63,984 nucleotides of DNA from Bacteroidetes bacterium RIFCSPLOWO2_12_FULL_35_15. Its GTDB lineage: Bacteria > Bacteroidota > Bacteroidia > 2-12-FULL-35-15. A program made the position numbers and the translations under genes. This document shows positions 25,220 to 33,608 of this stretch, piece by piece. A model generated the notes under the pieces. That model was not told where the DNA came from. It saw nothing but the letters and a program-made list of their open reading frames with translations, and did not search any database. The stretch is taken from the NCBI GenBank assembly GCA_001769385.1, contig MEPB01000005.1, positions 1 through 63,984 of the forward strand, in the 5' to 3' direction. Position 1 is the first letter of the stretch; the number at the start of each line of letters is the position of its first letter.

Positions 25220-26038
25220 TTAATACATGCGTTTTGCCTGAAGCGGAGCTTTGAGGCTGATCCAAAAAATATGAATCGGTTCTTTCAGATCCACCGTTCC
25301 GTTTTTATTCGTATCCTGTCTTGCAAAAATATACATGACATCATTTTGAGAGTCATATTGTGAACGTACAACAGAGTAATCAGCCGGTATAAGTTGAGTT
25401 TTTACATTGCTGCTTGCATCAAAATAATAAAATTTCCGCAAGTCTTTCTTGTTGATGAGGGTGTCCTTGTTTGTGTCTTCATCATAAACGGAAATCAAAT
25501 AATAGTCACGATTGATGGGCATTTTATTTAAAGAGTCTTGTTCAAATGCAGGATAATACAAGGTTTTTATTAATGCAGGATGATCAAAAAGAAAGTGGAG
25601 TTTCTCTGTTTTCAAATCATAATGCGCTATGTTCAATAGATTATAACCATACAGAATATCGATGCCGGGCATAAAATGTTCCTCCCCTTCACTCTCTGTT
25701 CCACCGTAATCATTAAAGTATTTTGAATAGCCGGTATTTCCTCTTGCAGCAATGTTTTCTTCTCTTGATTTATAAACCGTCACCAATCTGTGGTCTGGAA
25801 GTCCTGTGAGGATAACAGAGTTTGGTTTGGTAGCAATTTTATTTAAGGAAACATTTCCTTGAATAGAATTCAAAAGTGAATCAGTATCTGTTGATGATTC
25901 TGAAGCATTAATGCGAATTTGTTCTTCCTTTTGCTCGCCTTTCTTAGAGGTGCAGGAAGATAAAATACTTGTAAAAATAAAGATTGCCAGAATAATTCTA
26001 TTAGAGGTGGCACAAGCATTGGTGGAGCAGTATATCAT
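25220..26038 (-). CDS. Lipoprotein with two EF-hand-like motifs
   Basis: 272 residues. Hydrophobic leader ending in the lipobox S-I-L-S-S-C. Two calcium-loop-like segments occur in the C-terminal half: D-E-D-T-N-K-D-T-L-I-N-K-K-D-L and D-T-N-K-N-G-T-V-D-L-K-E. Each fits the D-x-[DN]-x-[DN]-G/x-x-[ILV] pattern of EF-hand or dockerin loops. The body has no other recognised domain. Both loops sit in predicted beta-rich context (YLISVYDE, VMYIFARQ), unlike a standard EF-hand. Function unknown. Confidence 0.7.
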   Translation of the reverse strand: MIYCSTNACATSNRIILAIFIFTSILSSCTSKKGEQKEEQIRINASESSTDTDSLLNSIQGNVSLNKIATKPNSVILTGLPDHRLVTVYKSREENIAARGNTGYSKYFNDYGGTESEGEEHFMPGIDILYGYNLLNIAHYDLKTEKLHFLFDHPALIKTLYYPAFEQDSLNKMPINRDYYLISVYDEDTNKDTLINKKDLRKFYYFDASSNVKTQLIPADYSVVRSQYDSQNDVMYIFARQDTNKNGTVDLKEPIHIFWISLKAPLQAKRMY

Positions 26039-26147
26039 ATTTTAAAATTTTATCTAAACCGGAGTGTAATTAGTATAATAGTTTTCCTGGTGCAATTTGC
26101 ATCTGAAAAAACATCTGAAAAATAGTAGAAAATAAAGTTCAAAAAAA

Positions 26148-28205
26148 CTACTTCTTATTTTTAATATCGCTTTCTTTAATAGGGCGGAAGGCTGTTCTTC
26201 TGTTTTTCTGGTGTTCTTCTTCGGTTTGGGCATTTACAACCAAAAGTTTTGTTTCCCCATAACCATGGGCTAATAAACGATCAGCAGCAATACCTTTCGA
26301 AATTAAATAATCAACACAGGATTTGGCACGTTCATGCGAAAGTTTCAGGTTATACACATCGCTTCCGCGATCATCGGTATGAGAACTAATTTCCACACTT
26401 AAGTTGTTGTTAAGCACTAAAAACGCTGTTAAGTCATCCAGTATTATTTTGGATGCAGGACGTAAAGTTGCTTTGTCATAATCATACTCGATACCCGGTA
26501 TTACAATATCTCCGGAAGGTATGGGAGATAAAAAGAAATCCTTTACAAAATGTTGCGATTCAGTTATTCCCAGGGAAGAGAAGTTTCCGGCATCACCAAA
26601 ATATTTATTTTTTTGTGCTTTTACATACAATTCAACACCTTCGTCAAGTACTGTAAAATAAGCTCCCACAGAGTCGGTAATTAAATAAAATGGCTCTTTT
26701 TCACCACGTATATCTTTGAAGGTAAGTAAGGAATTTGGGATCACTGTATTGTTTTCTGCATTATAAACAACACCGCTCAGGTCAAATGTGTTAGGTGCTT
26801 TATCGAATGCATACAATTTGTAGCAGGCGCCATCTTTACAATCAGCACACTCTTTTCGGTCGGAAGAAAAATACCCGTGTCTTTGATTGTGCTCCATTAC
26901 AAAGTAAGCATCATCGGTACTTGAGTTGATTGGTTGTCCCATATTTTTTGGTGCCGACCAAACAGAATCATCTTCATTAAACGTTGTTCTTAAAACATCA
27001 AGTCCGCCAAAGCCCGGTAACCCGTTCGAACTAAAATACAAGGTGTTGGTGTAAGAATGAAAGAAGGGGCTTATTTCATCTTCTGCTGTATTGATCATCG
27101 GTCCCATATTGATAGGTTCTCCGTATGTTCTGCCCTCGTCATCAATAGATTCGTACCAGATATCCATTTTTCCGTATCCTCCCGGGCGGTCGGATGAAAA
27201 ATAAAGAATGCTACCATCAGCAGAAAGTGTCGGGCTCATGCTTTTGTATCCTTCCAGATTTATTTTATCATTCATTTGTCCGGCAGCATACCATTTTTCA
27301 CTCATAAACTTCATAAAATAAATGGAACATTCATTTTTATTTGTTGTGGACCAACGTGTAAAAAAATAATTATTACGATCAAAAGTTAAAAACCCGGAAC
27401 CTTCATTTTTTTCAGTATTAATTGCCAGGTCTATTTTTTTTACGTTCCCCCAAACATTTTCCGTTTTATTAATGGTGTAGAGGTCGGTAGTGTATTGTGG
27501 TTTTTGTGTTTTAGCATCAGTGATGGTATTAGTAGCGCGTGCAGATGTGAATTGAAGCGTATTCGGATCACCATAATAATTAAGCGCAAAACTTGATAAT
27601 CCTGCATTAAAAAGTGTGTCGAGCTCACTTGCAAAAATATCGGTATGTGTAAAATTGGTATCAAAGGCCATGTAACATCCGGCAATTTTATATTTGGAAA
27701 GCCTGAAAATAGAAGGATCTTTTTTTTCAGAAGCATTCATTGCTGTTTCAAACTGAAGATTTGCAGCAGCATATTTTTTGTTTTTCATTAAAGCATCGCC
27801 ATACCAATAACTTTCGAAAGGATAAAGCGGGGAATTATTTTCTAATGACTTTTGGAACCAGATTTCTGCATTTTTATAATCACGGTTCAATCGATACGAT
27901 TCAGCGATCTGATGAATCACATATTGCTCTTTTTCACTTAATTTATTTACTTTTTTTAAGGTGTCATTTACCGAAAGACTATCCTTTTTTACCTTTGCAG
28001 GAGGAGAGTAGGGCCGGATTTCGTAAGGACGTGTAATATCCGGTGGGGTAGCTTTGTCAACCACTCTTAAATAAAATGTAACAGCTGTAAAATAATCTCC
28101 GTTCTTAAATGCCGCATCTCCATATTCTAACCACTCTCTTTTGCTTTGTGCAAAAACAGCGATAGAAACAGAAAATAAAAATACTAATGCAACAATGCGT
28201 TTCAT
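26148..28205 (-). CDS. PorE/OmpA-family T9SS-associated outer-membrane protein
   Basis: 685 residues from the ATG at 28205; the frame is open 3 codons further to a TTG. Signal peptide (VFLFSVSIAVFAQ). TPR-like helices to about residue 160. PD40/WD40-type repeats follow (S-A-D-G-S-I-L-Y-F-S-S-D-R-P-G-G and Y-F-S-S-N-G-L-P-G-F-G-G). Then a carboxypeptidase-regulatory-like domain and a C-terminal OmpA peptidoglycan-binding domain (S-S-H-T-D-D-R-G-S ... L-S-x-x-R-A). This order matches T9SS component PorE, but PorE has a lipobox and this protein does not show one. Third gene of the surface-protein operon. Confidence 0.88.
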   Translation of the reverse strand: MKRIVALVFLFSVSIAVFAQSKREWLEYGDAAFKNGDYFTAVTFYLRVVDKATPPDITRPYEIRPYSPPAKVKKDSLSVNDTLKKVNKLSEKEQYVIHQIAESYRLNRDYKNAEIWFQKSLENNSPLYPFESYWYGDALMKNKKYAAANLQFETAMNASEKKDPSIFRLSKYKIAGCYMAFDTNFTHTDIFASELDTLFNAGLSSFALNYYGDPNTLQFTSARATNTITDAKTQKPQYTTDLYTINKTENVWGNVKKIDLAINTEKNEGSGFLTFDRNNYFFTRWSTTNKNECSIYFMKFMSEKWYAAGQMNDKINLEGYKSMSPTLSADGSILYFSSDRPGGYGKMDIWYESIDDEGRTYGEPINMGPMINTAEDEISPFFHSYTNTLYFSSNGLPGFGGLDVLRTTFNEDDSVWSAPKNMGQPINSSTDDAYFVMEHNQRHGYFSSDRKECADCKDGACYKLYAFDKAPNTFDLSGVVYNAENNTVIPNSLLTFKDIRGEKEPFYLITDSVGAYFTVLDEGVELYVKAQKNKYFGDAGNFSSLGITESQHFVKDFFLSPIPSGDIVIPGIEYDYDKATLRPASKIILDDLTAFLVLNNNLSVEISSHTDDRGSDVYNLKLSHERAKSCVDYLISKGIAADRLLAHGYGETKLLVVNAQTEEEHQKNRRTAFRPIKESDIKNKK

Positions 28206-28278
28206 ACAAAACAATTTAATAGTTGGCTATTAACCAACCCGGATTCGTAATTCGTAAAATTTGTAATTCGTAGTACAT

Positions 28279-29325
28279 TTATAATCTCGGACAATTAGCT
28301 AATGGGTTTGGTTTTATTCTTCTTGCAATGTAGGTGAACGATACCTCAAAACCTCCACGATGACTTGTCGCTGTTTTTAAGGAAGATGTATTGATATCAT
28401 AACTTACTCTGCAAATGTATTTTCCTTTTTTTATTCCGGCTTCAATGATGGCTGCGTCTTTACTTCTGTATGTTGGTCCGAAAATAAGATAGGTATCAGC
28501 ATCTTTTAAGAAGTAGTTTAACAAAAGACTGAATGTAAGTTCTTTGTCGTTTAATTGCCGCATGTATATAAACTTCGGTTGCAACTGAATTTTTTCGTTT
28601 ATGTTCAGTTTTGCTCCACCATGAATGTAATACCTGATCGGTAATTTATTGGTGGCGCCATAAAACGATTCAGTAGGTTGTGTTAAGTGAAATGCAGAAA
28701 AACCAATGAAAGGATTTACGGGTGAATTTTCTTTTGCGTAATAATAGATCAGTCCTGCATTAATATCATGCGTAATAAAGCTTCTGTTTGCGAATGTTTC
28801 ACCGCTGTTAATATCCGTATCAAAGCTTCCGCCATTGTTGGTTGTGTATTGATTTCCAAAGGTAAGTTGGTCAACATGCACACTTTTTTGAATGATACCA
28901 CCTTGCGCGCCAACTGCAATATGGTGACTGTTTTCTTTGTCTAATACCAGATCATACCCTACAGAAAGTAATGCACTTAATGCATTGTAATTACCGGCTC
29001 CGGCACGATAATTAAAGATCTGTAATCCGGCACCGAATTTTTTTATAGGCATATCAAATGATAAACCGGCTGTGGTAAAAGGATTTGTTGCAACAGCGGC
29101 CCACTGGGTTCTATATTGTCCATGAATACGATAATATCCATCAAACATTCCTGTCATGGCCGGATTTAATAATAGAGGAGGAGCATCGTATTGCGAAAGA
29201 TGAAAATCCTGAGCAAAAACAACAGAAGGCAAAAACAAAAATAAAAACAAAAAACCTCTTCCTAACCTTCTCCATAGAAGAGGGAACAGATTAATGCCGG
29301 TTTTATTTGTTATCCTTTTTTTCAT
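28279..29325 (-). CDS. PorP/SprF family T9SS outer-membrane protein
   Basis: 348 residues. After the signal peptide (FLFLFLFLPSVVFAQ) the mature start Q-D-F-H-L-S-Q-Y-D-A-P-P-L-L-L-N-P-A-M-T-G is the PorP/SprF signature. The rest is a predicted beta-barrel. SprF-type proteins help attach or export the large adhesin encoded just upstream. The signal peptide n-region is unusually long, and residues about 13-24 are encoded by a scattered hairpin repeat (29255-29284). Confidence 0.92.
   Translation of the reverse strand: MKKRITNKTGINLFPLLWRRLGRGFLFLFLFLPSVVFAQDFHLSQYDAPPLLLNPAMTGMFDGYYRIHGQYRTQWAAVATNPFTTAGLSFDMPIKKFGAGLQIFNYRAGAGNYNALSALLSVGYDLVLDKENSHHIAVGAQGGIIQKSVHVDQLTFGNQYTTNNGGSFDTDINSGETFANRSFITHDINAGLIYYYAKENSPVNPFIGFSAFHLTQPTESFYGATNKLPIRYYIHGGAKLNINEKIQLQPKFIYMRQLNDKELTFSLLLNYFLKDADTYLIFGPTYRSKDAAIIEAGIKKGKYICRVSYDINTSSLKTATSHRGGFEVSFTYIARRIKPNPLANCPRL
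29255..29284. repeat. Hairpin repeat inside the PorP/SprF signal-peptide coding region
   Basis: CCTCTTC (29255-29261) pairs with GAAGAGG (29277-29283). It matches the CTCTCC/GGAGAG repeat family and is read in frame as F-P-L-L-W-R-R-L-G-R-G. Confidence 0.65.
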
Positions 29326-29347
29326 TTCTTTTTTATCTTTTATAGAA

Positions 29348-29397
29348 TCTCACCTATCGCCTCCTCCCTGTGGAGAGGAGATAAAAAGGAGAGGCCT
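29348..29397. repeat. CTCTCC/GGAGAG hairpin repeat between operon genes
   Basis: CTCACCTATCGCCTCCTCC-ctgt-GGAGAGGAG then AAAAAGGAGAGG. It fills the gap between the PKD protein stop and the PorP/SprF start. Confidence 0.65.
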
Positions 29398-32360
29398 TAT
29401 CTCAACAATGTTACATCGCCCGACAAGTTGTGTTCTTCATCATCCTGGGTTATCCCTGCAACGGTGTACACATAAACACCGATTGCCTGATCAATTCCAT
29501 TTCGTTTGCCATCCCAACCTTTTGCCTGATCATCAGATTCAAAGATCAACTCGCCCCAGTTATTATAGATCCGGAATGATAATTTTTTAAACGGTCCGCC
29601 ATAAACATAAAACACATCATTTTGCCCATCTCCGTTTGGTGAAAATCCGCTAGGAACAGTTGGTGGCGATGAAACAATTTCTGTTCGACAAACAGTGTCG
29701 GTACAACCACTTGCATCAGTAACGTATAAACATACATCATAGAAGCCGCCTTTGTTATAAACATGGGTTGGGTTTTGAACCGTTGATGTAGAATCATCAG
29801 AAGAGTCACCAAAATTCCATACCCACGAAACAGCGCCATTTGATTGATCTGTGAAGTGAACGTTTTGAAATAATACAGCCGAATAATCATCGGAAGAAAA
29901 CCCTGCAACAGGTCCAGGCAGCACATTTACTGTTTGTGAAACAGTATCAATACAACCCTGTGTTGATTGAACAATTAGTGTGGTAAGATAGGTGCCTCCG
30001 GCAGCATAAACGTGTATCTGATTTTGGTTCACCCCGGTTGTTGCGTCACCAAAATTCCAGTTCCAGGAGAAAATGCTTGCCCCGTTCACTGTTGATGAAT
30101 CTAAAAAGGATGTTCCGCTTCCTAAACAAATTCCATCTGCTGAAAAGTCAGCATTCGGTTTATCATACACATTAAGGATTTGCAGCGTTGTGTCAACACA
30201 TCCATTAATTGAAGTAACGATTAAGGAAACAGGATAAGGACCACCGGCAGCATAAATATGTGTCGGGTTTTGAATCGGACTGGTAGTTGCATCACCAAAA
30301 TTCCAGTTCCAGGTAATGATCTGACCAATAGAAACAGAGGCATCTGTAAATACCACATTTGCAAACGGACATGCACTTACACTTGTAAACAAAGGTGTTG
30401 GAGCCGGAATCAAAATAACGGTAGAAGTGTCTTTTTTGGCTTTGCAACCGGTGTTGTTAGTGGTAGTAAAAAACAGAGAAATAATGCCGGATGCGTTATC
30501 CGCGGCACTTGGATTATAAAATGAGTTAGGTAATGTAGTATTGTTTGGAAGAAAATTTCCGCTGCCGCTGGAGGCCCAAATACCTGCATTTGTTGTTGAA
30601 GAGGCAAAAAGCGGAATAGGCGTACCTGCACAAATACTATCAATAACCTTGACATCAATAACATGTAATGGCGTAAAGGTAATAGTTACAGAATCGCTCG
30701 AAGACAAACAATTTCCGTTTCCGGTAGTATAATTATAAAGGATAACAGAGCCGGCAGCAGTATCAGCAGAGCTAGGCACATATTGAGTACAAGTTAACAG
30801 TGAATCTACAAATGTTCCGGTTCCGGTTGTTTGCCAAATCCCACCTGATGCAACCGTAATGGCTGCACAAATTGGAATACTCGTAGTGTCTTTGCAAGCA
30901 ACAATATCTGTTCCTGCATTTACTGTAGGACCTGCGTAAAAGCTGATTATTACCTGGTCAGTATCAGCGGGACAAAGCGCATTGCTGGTTGTTATCAACA
31001 ATAACGTATCTGCACCATTTGCCACAGCAGCAGCAGATGCTGTATAGGTAGTATTTAAAACAAAATTGTTTGGATTAAAAACTCCTGAGCCGCTCCACAT
31101 TCCTCCACCTGCATTCACTACCGTTCCTGTTAAGTCAACGGTTGGATTGTTACTGCAACTAACAGTATCATTTCCTGCATTTGCAATAGGGGCCGCCTGT
31201 ATGCTCTCTGTATGGACTACCGTGTCTTGACATCCATCTGCCGAAGAGGAAATTAATGTTACCGTATAAGTACCTCCGGCATTATATGGATGAGAAGGGT
31301 TTTGCAAGGTGGAAGTGTTTCCGTCACCAAAATTCCAGTTCCAGCCGTTTATAGTTCCTGCAGAGACAGTTGAAGAATCAAAGAACATAACCGGAGTGTT
31401 TAAACAAGCCGGCATATAAGAAAAATCAGCAACAGGTTTAGGACTGGCATTAACAATGACAGTATCAAAAACGGGAGGACAATTAGTTTGATCACTTATT
31501 TTAACCCAATAAGATCCTACCCCGACCGCAATTGTCTGACTTGTTTCTCCTGTACTCCATAAATAAACATACGGAGGATACCCTCCGTTCGAAGTAGCGG
31601 TTAGAATTGAATTGGTTGCTCCGGCACAAACTACAGGATTCACCGGTAAAATTGTTGCCGTTTTTTCAGTTACAAAAAACACCCAAACAGAATCTGTTAC
31701 TGTTGAAGAATTGCAGCCTCCAATTGGTGTGCCTGTTACCTGATATAATACTGAATCAGGATAACCAAGTTGGGCTGTTACAATAGTTGTGTCGCAGCCA
31801 TTTGTACAACTTAAGTAAGTATTATATGCCCCCGGAATACCAGGTGATACGGATGTCCATACAAGTGTAGATTGAACATATCCATTTGCATAGATAATCC
31901 CTGTACAACCATCGCTAACTGCAATTGGAGGTCCGGCACCAGGTTTTGGGATGGAGGTTATATAATAATCATACGCGTTTCCACCCGGTTTACACAAAGT
32001 TACATGATGAGGACCTATACCGGAAAGGCAGATCGTATCCAGAAAACTATAGATCGTGGTATCACATTCAAGCTGAATACCACCTGCTCCCAAAGCAGGC
32101 CCACCGCTGGAATTTAATGCGATCCCCTGCTGGTTAACGTCCATGGTAATAGTGAATTCAACGCATCTGTTAGGGTTTGTTGCAGCACAACATAAGCCGT
32201 CTCTTACAATATTGGCAATTGTCCAGGTTGTATCCGGATGGCCTGTAAAATCAATGGGAAATTCAGGAACGATGGAATCACAAAGTTGTGCAAAAACAAT
32301 GGATTGATTGAAAAATACTGTGGAAATTATTAAGAAAATTCGGAAGTAAAAGTGTTTCAT
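29397..32360 (-). CDS. Large PKD-repeat surface protein with gliding-type (T9SS type B) C-terminal domain
   Basis: 987 residues. Signal peptide, N-terminal beta domains and at least four PKD domains, each with the W-N-W-N-F-G-D-(G/A)-x-T hallmark (about residues 340, 690, 770 and 855 as W-V-W-N-F-G-D). The last 85 residues (G-F-S-P-N-G-D-G-Q-N-D-V-F ... Y-N-N-W-G-E-L-I-F-E-S) are the gliding motility-associated C-terminal domain, a type B T9SS signal. Adhesin or matrix protein exported with the SprF-like product. First gene of a three-gene operon from the -7 box at 32389. Confidence 0.92.
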   Translation of the reverse strand: MKHFYFRIFLIISTVFFNQSIVFAQLCDSIVPEFPIDFTGHPDTTWTIANIVRDGLCCAATNPNRCVEFTITMDVNQQGIALNSSGGPALGAGGIQLECDTTIYSFLDTICLSGIGPHHVTLCKPGGNAYDYYITSIPKPGAGPPIAVSDGCTGIIYANGYVQSTLVWTSVSPGIPGAYNTYLSCTNGCDTTIVTAQLGYPDSVLYQVTGTPIGGCNSSTVTDSVWVFFVTEKTATILPVNPVVCAGATNSILTATSNGGYPPYVYLWSTGETSQTIAVGVGSYWVKISDQTNCPPVFDTVIVNASPKPVADFSYMPACLNTPVMFFDSSTVSAGTINGWNWNFGDGNTSTLQNPSHPYNAGGTYTVTLISSSADGCQDTVVHTESIQAAPIANAGNDTVSCSNNPTVDLTGTVVNAGGGMWSGSGVFNPNNFVLNTTYTASAAAVANGADTLLLITTSNALCPADTDQVIISFYAGPTVNAGTDIVACKDTTSIPICAAITVASGGIWQTTGTGTFVDSLLTCTQYVPSSADTAAGSVILYNYTTGNGNCLSSSDSVTITFTPLHVIDVKVIDSICAGTPIPLFASSTTNAGIWASSGSGNFLPNNTTLPNSFYNPSAADNASGIISLFFTTTNNTGCKAKKDTSTVILIPAPTPLFTSVSACPFANVVFTDASVSIGQIITWNWNFGDATTSPIQNPTHIYAAGGPYPVSLIVTSINGCVDTTLQILNVYDKPNADFSADGICLGSGTSFLDSSTVNGASIFSWNWNFGDATTGVNQNQIHVYAAGGTYLTTLIVQSTQGCIDTVSQTVNVLPGPVAGFSSDDYSAVLFQNVHFTDQSNGAVSWVWNFGDSSDDSTSTVQNPTHVYNKGGFYDVCLYVTDASGCTDTVCRTEIVSSPPTVPSGFSPNGDGQNDVFYVYGGPFKKLSFRIYNNWGELIFESDDQAKGWDGKRNGIDQAIGVYVYTVAGITQDDEEHNLSGDVTLLR

Positions 32361-32388
32361 TCTTAACTTTAGATTATTTCAATTGCAA

Positions 32389-32396
32389 CAAATATA
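32389..32396 (-). promoter_or_regulatory. Candidate -7 box of the T9SS surface operon
   Basis: Minus strand reads TATATTTG. The expected start leaves a leader of about 20 nt before the ATG at 32360. Confidence 0.5.
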
Positions 32397-32560
32397 ATAT
32401 TTTTTTAAAACACACGACTTGGCGAAAGTTAAAAAATCCTTTTATTTATAAAGATCATCATGTTAAAAGATTGTTTTTTTTGATTGATTAATCATGAAAT
32501 TATTCTCACCTCTGAGGAATTAAGGTGTGTTCTTACATTTCATGAATTTGAATTTGATTT

Positions 32561-33184
32561 CTAAAGAGCCTCAGAAATAACTTCCTTAACCTCCGGTATC
32601 ATTCTTTTCAACAAGCCTTCTATACCGGCTTTTAGCGTGACCGTTGATGAAGGACAACCACTGCAGGCGCCACGCATTTGAACGATTACAATTCCATCCT
32701 TAAAACTTTTAAACGTGATGCTGCCGCCATCGCCTTCAACAGCAGGACGGATATATTGTTCCAGCGTTTCCACAATTTTTACTTCAATGTCGGTTGTTGG
32801 TGAAACATGTTCAGTAAAAACTTCTTTTTTTTCAGTGAATGTGTTGTCAACAGCAACTTCTGTTTTCGGCAGGTCGGTAATTATTTCATTTCCTGCGCTA
32901 ATGTAAGTACGAATAAAATCACGCAATTCAAGTGTGATATCTTCCCACTGAACAGCATCTGTTTTTGATACGGTCACAAAATTTGCCGCCATAAAAACCG
33001 CTTTCACAAAAGGGAATTCAAAAAGTTTTGCGGCAAGGGGAGCGCCTTTGGTTTCTTCTTTTGAAAGATATTGGGCTGTTGCACCGTTATGCACCAATAA
33101 ATGATTGGCAACAAATTTCATGGAAGAAGGATTTGGTGTGCTTTCAGCGTATATTACGGTTGGTCTTTTTACTAAGGGGTTCAT
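32561..33184 (-). CDS. Nfu/NifU-type Fe-S cluster carrier
   Basis: 207 residues. An Nfu N-terminal domain (Y-A-E-S-T-P-N-P-S-S-M-K-F) is joined to a NifU C-terminal domain with the cluster-binding C174-x2-C177 in G-A-C-S-G-C-P-S-S. Such proteins take [4Fe-4S] clusters from the assembly scaffold to apo-targets; NadA and the LutB-like protein in this window would be clients. A -7 box lies upstream on the same strand. Confidence 0.93.
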   Translation of the reverse strand: MNPLVKRPTVIYAESTPNPSSMKFVANHLLVHNGATAQYLSKEETKGAPLAAKLFEFPFVKAVFMAANFVTVSKTDAVQWEDITLELRDFIRTYISAGNEIITDLPKTEVAVDNTFTEKKEVFTEHVSPTTDIEVKIVETLEQYIRPAVEGDGGSITFKSFKDGIVIVQMRGACSGCPSSTVTLKAGIEGLLKRMIPEVKEVISEAL

Positions 33185-33231
33185 TTTTGTTAATTAGAAA
33201 TTCTTTGCACCTTTGCTTGAATTTTGTTTAA

Positions 33232-33265
33232 CAAAGATAAGAACAATAGCAAACTTCAATACAAA
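33232..33265 (-). promoter_or_regulatory. Candidate promoter of the Nfu gene
   Basis: Minus strand has TTTG (33262-33265), 22 nt, then TATCTTTG (33232-33239). This is the best -33/-7 pair in the window, with a leader of about 40 nt. Confidence 0.5.
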
Positions 33266-33294
33266 AATGTAATGCCGGTTGATTTTGTCAAATT

Positions 33295-33555
33295 TTTCTT
33301 TCTTTTGTTTGTCCAAAAGAAAGAAACAAAGAAAAAGACACCACGAAAACCAACCTCAAGCTTTTGTTTTACCTGCAAAAGCCTTACGCCACATCTCCAC
33401 AAAACTTGCGGTTCGCACTTTTCGTGGACATCAGCCGCACCGCACAGAATATAGTGAGGCGCGTAAGCCGGAAAAGGTAGCGGGGGATTGTCAGCTTGTG
33501 CGTCTGCCGATGATCTTTTCTTGACTTTTTGTTTTTTGTCATGAAAAAAGAAAAG
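33295..33555. repeat. Structured dispersed element, copy 2
   Basis: The 5' hairpin TTTCTTTCTTTTG/CAAAAGAAAGAAA (33295-33307 with 33314-33326) differs from copy 1 at two positions, both compensated in the partner arm. The body to 33445 is close to 90% identical to copy 1. The GAAAAGGT/ATCTTTTC helix (33471-33478 with 33513-33520, one G-U pair) and a T6/A6 hairpin (33532-33537 with 33544-33549) follow. No terminal inverted repeat found. Confidence 0.65.
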
Positions 33556-33596
33556 AAGAAAAAATAGTAATAGCTTTATTAATAATATTCATAAAA

Positions 33597-33604
33597 TAAA
33601 TTTG
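33597..33604 (+). promoter_or_regulatory. -7 box immediately before the nadB start
   Basis: TAAATTTG ends only 4 nt before the TTG start codon at 33609, so initiation from it would give a leaderless mRNA. It could also be chance. Confidence 0.3.
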
Positions 33605-33608
33605 CATT

